Shown: piece after piece, positions 60,585-64,000 of the stretch | How the letters are laid out: the number at the start of each line of letters is the position of its first letter | Position numbering within the stretch: the stretch's first letter is position 1 | Assembly: GCA_964520905.1 (NCBI GenBank) | Contig: CAZFQL010000010.1 | Coordinates: 62,001-126,000 of the forward strand | Length of the DNA: 64,000 nt | Reading direction: 5' to 3' | Source of the DNA: JAGVIE01 sp964520905 | Lineage (GTDB): Bacteria > Bacteroidota > Ignavibacteria > UBA10030 > SZUA-254 | The notes under the pieces: model-generated | Databases searched by the model: none | Told to the model about the DNA's origin: nothing | The model's input: only the letters and a program-made list of their open reading frames with translations | Translations under genes and position numbers: made by a program

Positions 60585-61672
60585 AATATTTACTTGGTGA
60601 ACTTTTTTGCGGTCCAGGCGGGCTCGCCCTAGGTGCGCGGAATGCAAAGCTCACACGCAAAAATAAGATTTACGAAATCGCCCATGGTTGGGCAAATGAC
60701 TTCCATAAAGATTCTTGTGATACTTACGCAAGAAATATTTGTCCAGAAGCACCGGAAACCATCATTTGTAAAGATGTTCGCAACCTGGAAATCAAGAAAC
60801 TGCCTAAGATTGACGCGTTTGCGTATGGATTTCCTTGTAACGATTTTAGTGTCGTGGGAGAGCAAAAAGGAATCAATGGATCATTTGGCCCTTTATATTC
60901 GTACGGTGTAAAGGTCCTGGACTTTCATAAACCACAATTTTTCGTAGCAGAAAATGTTGGCGGACTTGCATCTGCTAACCAGGGTATGATATTCAAAAAG
61001 ATTCTTTCAGATCTTGAAAGTGCGGGCAACGGATATTCAATAACCGTAAATCTGTACCGTGCAGAAGAATATGGTATTCCTCAAACTCGCCATAGAATAA
61101 TTATTGTTGGGATCGATAAGAATCTTGGTTTGCGATTTCAGGTTCCGAAACCAACAACGATCAATGCGCAGATATCGGCACGACAAGCGATTGAAGTTCC
61201 TCCTATCCAAAGCGACGCCCCCAACCATGATTTTACTAAGCAATCCAAAATTGTAGAAGAGAGGCTAAGATACATCAAGCCTGGTGAGAACGCATGGACA
61301 GCGGATATACCAAAGCATTTAAGGTTGCAGGTCAAGAATGCAAAACTTAGCCAGATATACAAACGATTACATCCCGACAAACCTTCCTACACGATTACAG
61401 GCAGTGGAGGTGGAGGCACACATGGCTATCATTGGAGTATACCAAGAGCATTGACAAATCGCGAAAGAGCTCGCATACAAACTTTTCCTGATCAATTTGT
61501 TTTTTTAGGTAGCAAGGAAAGTGTTAGAAGACAGATAGGTATGGCAGTACCTCCAAAGTTGTCTGAGATTATTTTTACCTCCATACTTAAGACGCTAGCA
61601 GGAATCGAGTATGATTCGGTTATGTCAAACATACAAATTCAGGAAGACATTTATTCTCTCATGGAAGAATGA
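60581..61672 (+). CDS. type II DNA (cytosine-5) methyltransferase
   Basis: A 363-residue C5-MTase. Motif I is LLGELFCGPGGLALGA and the catalytic loop is GFPCNDFS with Cys86 (Asn where most enzymes have Gln after the Cys). ENV is in FVAENVGGL, QTRHRIIIVGI is motif VIII, and RERARIQTFPDQFVF plus RQIGMAVPPKL make motifs IX-X. The target-recognition region lies about 190-280. The recognition sequence cannot be read from the protein. It is between vsr and the restriction gene with four-base overlaps at both ends. Confidence 0.94.
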   Translation: MKYLLGELFCGPGGLALGARNAKLTRKNKIYEIAHGWANDFHKDSCDTYARNICPEAPETIICKDVRNLEIKKLPKIDAFAYGFPCNDFSVVGEQKGINGSFGPLYSYGVKVLDFHKPQFFVAENVGGLASANQGMIFKKILSDLESAGNGYSITVNLYRAEEYGIPQTRHRIIIVGIDKNLGLRFQVPKPTTINAQISARQAIEVPPIQSDAPNHDFTKQSKIVEERLRYIKPGENAWTADIPKHLRLQVKNAKLSQIYKRLHPDKPSYTITGSGGGGTHGYHWSIPRALTNRERARIQTFPDQFVFLGSKESVRRQIGMAVPPKLSEIIFTSILKTLAGIEYDSVMSNIQIQEDIYSLMEE

Positions 61673-62622
61673 ACATGATAACACAAGAGATCGAGAAATT
61701 TTTGGGATGTTCCTCAAAAGAAGCAACCGTGATTCATGAAAAGGCAATAGCTGGCGGTGAGATCAATTCTGATCTAAATGAGCTCCAATGGTTTGAACAG
61801 CGATTTTGTCCCAATGTTGTTTTCATCAATGAGGAAGGTTACACACGTATGTGTGTAGATGCGTTGAAAATCTTAGGACTAACAGCCGCAACAGACTACG
61901 GAAGCAGTCGCCAACGAGATATGGGACAACTATGGGCAGATATGACAAGAGGTTACTTGGGTGAATATGCCTTTCAACTTTTTCTTAAAGAACGCTTAGG
62001 CATTCAATCGATTCTCGATCACGAAAAAGGCGAGATAAAAGATTTTTTACCAATGGATATTCACGGTGTAAAGGAGCCGAACGGAAACTATCGTGCACCC
62101 AAAATCAAGATCAGCGTTAAGACAACGAAGTGGAATGGAATTTGGCTGGACATACCTGGCGATCAATTCAACCACTCAGAAATTTATGTTCTAGTAAAAG
62201 TTGGTACAGGACGAGATCACCTTTTCGCCTTTTTCAAACACATCAGTGTATTTAGGGACAAGGTTCTTCCCAGAGGCCAATCGATAGGTGCGATTACAGA
62301 GAAAGAATCAAAAGAAATTTATGATAGCCTACCAAACTTCAATCCAGTCGCCGCTTACATTTGCGGATATGTCAAGAAGGATCAACAATATTCCAGTTTA
62401 GACTATGTTGGAAAGCGCGGTAGAAAGAATTATACGATCACTTCTTGGAATGGGCCTATCATTTCTGGCGATCTAGAAAAAGTTAAAGAGCGTGAAGCTG
62501 TCTCTGGCAAGGTTTCCTTCGAAGGCATCGGTGATTTCGCGCATGACAGTGGATATCTATTCAACACTGGAAAATTACTCTGGGGATTAGAAGATTGGAA
62601 TTATATTAAAGATAAAATTTAA
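61669..62622 (+). CDS. putative type II restriction endonuclease
   Basis: A 317-residue protein following the methyltransferase with an ATGA overlap; no named family was recognised. Position and partner make it the restriction enzyme of the system. A PD-(D/E)xK-like site may be formed by GEYAFQLFLKE (about 99), KDFLPMDIHGV (about 126) and IKISVKTTKWNG (about 147), where an Asp, a Ser/Glu position and Lys are spaced as in other nucleases. The N terminus is helical; a C-terminal segment is rich in Gly, Trp and Asp. The function is inferred from context. Confidence 0.65.
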   Translation: MNMITQEIEKFLGCSSKEATVIHEKAIAGGEINSDLNELQWFEQRFCPNVVFINEEGYTRMCVDALKILGLTAATDYGSSRQRDMGQLWADMTRGYLGEYAFQLFLKERLGIQSILDHEKGEIKDFLPMDIHGVKEPNGNYRAPKIKISVKTTKWNGIWLDIPGDQFNHSEIYVLVKVGTGRDHLFAFFKHISVFRDKVLPRGQSIGAITEKESKEIYDSLPNFNPVAAYICGYVKKDQQYSSLDYVGKRGRKNYTITSWNGPIISGDLEKVKEREAVSGKVSFEGIGDFAHDSGYLFNTGKLLWGLEDWNYIKDKI

Positions 62623-62745
62623 TACCGTTCAAGAATAGTATAGTATCGCACATAAAATTTTATCAAAGCCCAAGCTGTTGGCTAGAGGGATCTTCGGCAA
62701 GAGACAAAGTTATTGGACTATAATTTACTTATTGAATAAACTATA

Positions 62746-64000
62746 ATGCACAAATTTATATTTAAACCATTTGATGAGATGACCGAAAAAGATTACGCTA
62801 CGGTCGGATTCAAATCGGGTTTAGAAATTCATCAACAACTTTTAACCGAGAAAAAACTTTTTTGCCGCTGTCCTGCCGGAAGATACAGCGATAAGTATGA
62901 CGCTGAAATACTTCGCCATATGCGTCCGACGTTATCGGAACTTGGAGAGTATGACGGCACGGCGTTGATGGAATTCAAAACGAAGAAAGAAATTATTTAC
63001 CGCATAAAGCGCGAAACAGTTTGCACATACGAAATGGATGATACACCGCCATTTCAAATTGATGAACATGCTCTCGATAGCGCGCTTGCCATAGGGCTGC
63101 TGTACGGATGTACAATGGTGGATGAGGTTCATATCGCTCGGAAACAATATTTGGATGGAAGTATTCCAACTGGGTTTCAACGGACGGCTATTGTTGGTGT
63201 AGATGGAAAAATCCCTTACAAAAATCGAGAGATAAAAATTATACAACTTTCGATTGAAGAGGATGCTTGTCGAGAAGTGAGCGATATCGGTCATCGCAGA
63301 GTTTATATAACAGATCGATTGGGAATGCCGTTGATTGAAACAGTTACCGGTCCTGATATGCGCACACCGATTGAAGTTGCCGAAGTGGCACAGATATGCA
63401 GACGCTTGGTCAGAAGCACCGGAAGAGTTCGTACGGGTATTGGTGCCGGCAGGGAAGATGTTAACGTGAGTGTTACAGGCGGAACAAGAATTGAAATAAA
63501 AGGCGTGCCTCGAATCGTCAGTATACCGCTTTTAACTTACAACGAGGCAATGCGGCAATGGAATCTTTTGCGACTGCGCGAAGAATTTAAGCGCCGTGGA
63601 ATCACGGAAAAATCTTTTAAATCGAAAACTGAGAATGTTACAAAAATTCTCCGCAAGACCCGGTATCAACCGATTCAAAACGCAATTGAACAGGGGATGA
63701 AAATAAATTGTGTGCTTCTGCAGGGATTCAAAGGATTATTGAGATGGCAAACTCAAACTGACACCTATTTTTCGCGAGAGATATCTGATCGCGTTCGTGT
63801 TGTTGCTTGTCTTACAACTTTGCCGAATATCATTCACTCTGACAGTTCCGGTGATACAATCGCTGCATCTGAATGGCAAAATATTAAAAAGCAGATTGGT
63901 GGTAAAGACGATGACACCTTAGTGTTAGTCTGGGGTGATGAGCAAGATGCAAATACAGGCGCGCAGGAAATAGTAATTCGGGCAAAAGAAGCGACGATCG
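62746..64000 (+). CDS. gatE: Glu-tRNA(Gln) amidotransferase subunit E (3' truncated by window)
   Basis: 418 codons are visible before the window ends; complete GatE has about 600 or more. The opening YATVGFKSGLEIHQQL, the Cys pair in LFCRCPAG, RPTLSELGEYDG, KQYLDGSIPTGFQRT, LSIEEDACR, DRLGMPLIETVTGPDM and GIGAGREDVNVSV match archaeal GatE, not the bacterial GatB, which has a different first third and lacks the AspRS-like insert. GatE normally works with GatD to turn Glu-tRNA(Gln) into Gln-tRNA(Gln). A bacterial chromosome with gatE is unusual. The start ATG lies 124 bases after the restriction gene. Confidence 0.93.
   Translation, partial: MHKFIFKPFDEMTEKDYATVGFKSGLEIHQQLLTEKKLFCRCPAGRYSDKYDAEILRHMRPTLSELGEYDGTALMEFKTKKEIIYRIKRETVCTYEMDDTPPFQIDEHALDSALAIGLLYGCTMVDEVHIARKQYLDGSIPTGFQRTAIVGVDGKIPYKNREIKIIQLSIEEDACREVSDIGHRRVYITDRLGMPLIETVTGPDMRTPIEVAEVAQICRRLVRSTGRVRTGIGAGREDVNVSVTGGTRIEIKGVPRIVSIPLLTYNEAMRQWNLLRLREEFKRRGITEKSFKSKTENVTKILRKTRYQPIQNAIEQGMKINCVLLQGFKGLLRWQTQTDTYFSREISDRVRVVACLTTLPNIIHSDSSGDTIAASEWQNIKKQIGGKDDDTLVLVWGDEQDANTGAQEIVIRAKEATI

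Noticed and set aside
59400..62622. Defence island reading of RAYT plus vsr-RM as one functional unit
   Set aside because: The RAYT is separated from vsr by the hutH tail copy and about 90 bases, and RAYTs are not known parts of restriction systems; neighbourhood alone is not enough.
1..64000. tRNA, rRNA or CRISPR arrays
   Set aside because: None of the gaps shows a cloverleaf with a conserved T-loop, rRNA sequence or regularly spaced identical repeats.

Overview
The window is a chromosomal segment of a bacterium, not an archaeon: it carries rimP-nusA-infB-rbfA-ribF-rpsO-pnp in the usual bacterial order. Several things point to the Ignavibacteria/Chlorobi side of the Bacteroidota (FCB) group. 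These are an A+T-leaning composition, a mix of strong and absent Shine-Dalgarno sequences, bacillithiol synthesis (bshC), a secreted tricorn-type protease, an M28 peptidase lipoprotein with a PDZ domain, and an FN3-rich surface protein with GWN(I/L) repeats. This placement is inferred from gene content and style; no 16S or marker tree could be run.

Layout. 1-2839: the end of a UbiA-family prenyl-phosphate phosphoribosyltransferase, a DUF362 protein and an EamA transporter. 2852-6251 (minus): a broken sulfatase and a sensor kinase/sigma-54 activator pair. 6426-11068: a tightly packed plus-strand run (acylphosphatase, ispF, DedA, PAP2 phosphatase, lnt, threonine aldolase). 11392-19970: the transcription/translation operon, preceded by a leader with an intrinsic terminator just upstream of rimP, and lacking the truB often found between rbfA and ribF. 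20070-21608: gpmI. 21666-26556 (minus): bshC and a nucleoside-salvage operon cdd-tdk-nupC-punA with coupled genes. 26621-34234: PASTA protein, rpe, glnA, enoyl-CoA hydratase, apt, tryptophanase, a Yip1 membrane protein, a small zincin and a lone receiver protein. 34240-36631 (minus): M28 peptidase and a secreted peroxiredoxin. 36747-39070: a cobalt/nickel ECF transporter cbiM(N)-cbiQ-cbiO. 39785-43048: tricorn protease.

43049-51784 is accessory DNA. It holds a RhuM-family gene, an ABC-2 exporter, and what looks like a small integron gene-cassette array without an integrase (CALIN type). The array has attC-like sites at about 46655, 47432, 48545 and 49061. Between them sit single co-oriented genes for a TIR protein, a two-domain Mrr-like nuclease and a pyridoxamine-phosphate-oxidase-like flavoprotein. 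The array is bracketed by copies of an inverted repeat (GTGCGACTCACTT arms), three in the window, each placed directly after a stop codon. It is also bracketed by a leftover 3' end of a second ABC permease. A double-hairpin palindrome at 51727-51784 supplies the stop codons of two convergent genes.

51782-57634 (minus) is a metal-handling group: CopA ATPase, HMA lipoprotein, Cys-rich secreted protein, YHS protein and the FN3 surface protein. 57774-59297 is a HutH-like ammonia-lyase whose MIO triad is Ala-Cys-Gly rather than Ala-Ser-Gly. It is followed by a REP-associated (RAYT) transposase gene flanked by hairpins and by a duplicated hutH 3' end, then a translationally coupled vsr-methyltransferase-restriction operon. 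The window ends inside gatE, an archaeal-type Glu-tRNA(Gln) amidotransferase subunit that is unusual in a bacterium.

Strongest points for follow-up: the cassette array with TIR and nuclease genes, the repeat family and RAYT insertion with duplicated gene tail, the Ala-Cys-Gly HutH, and bacterial gatE.
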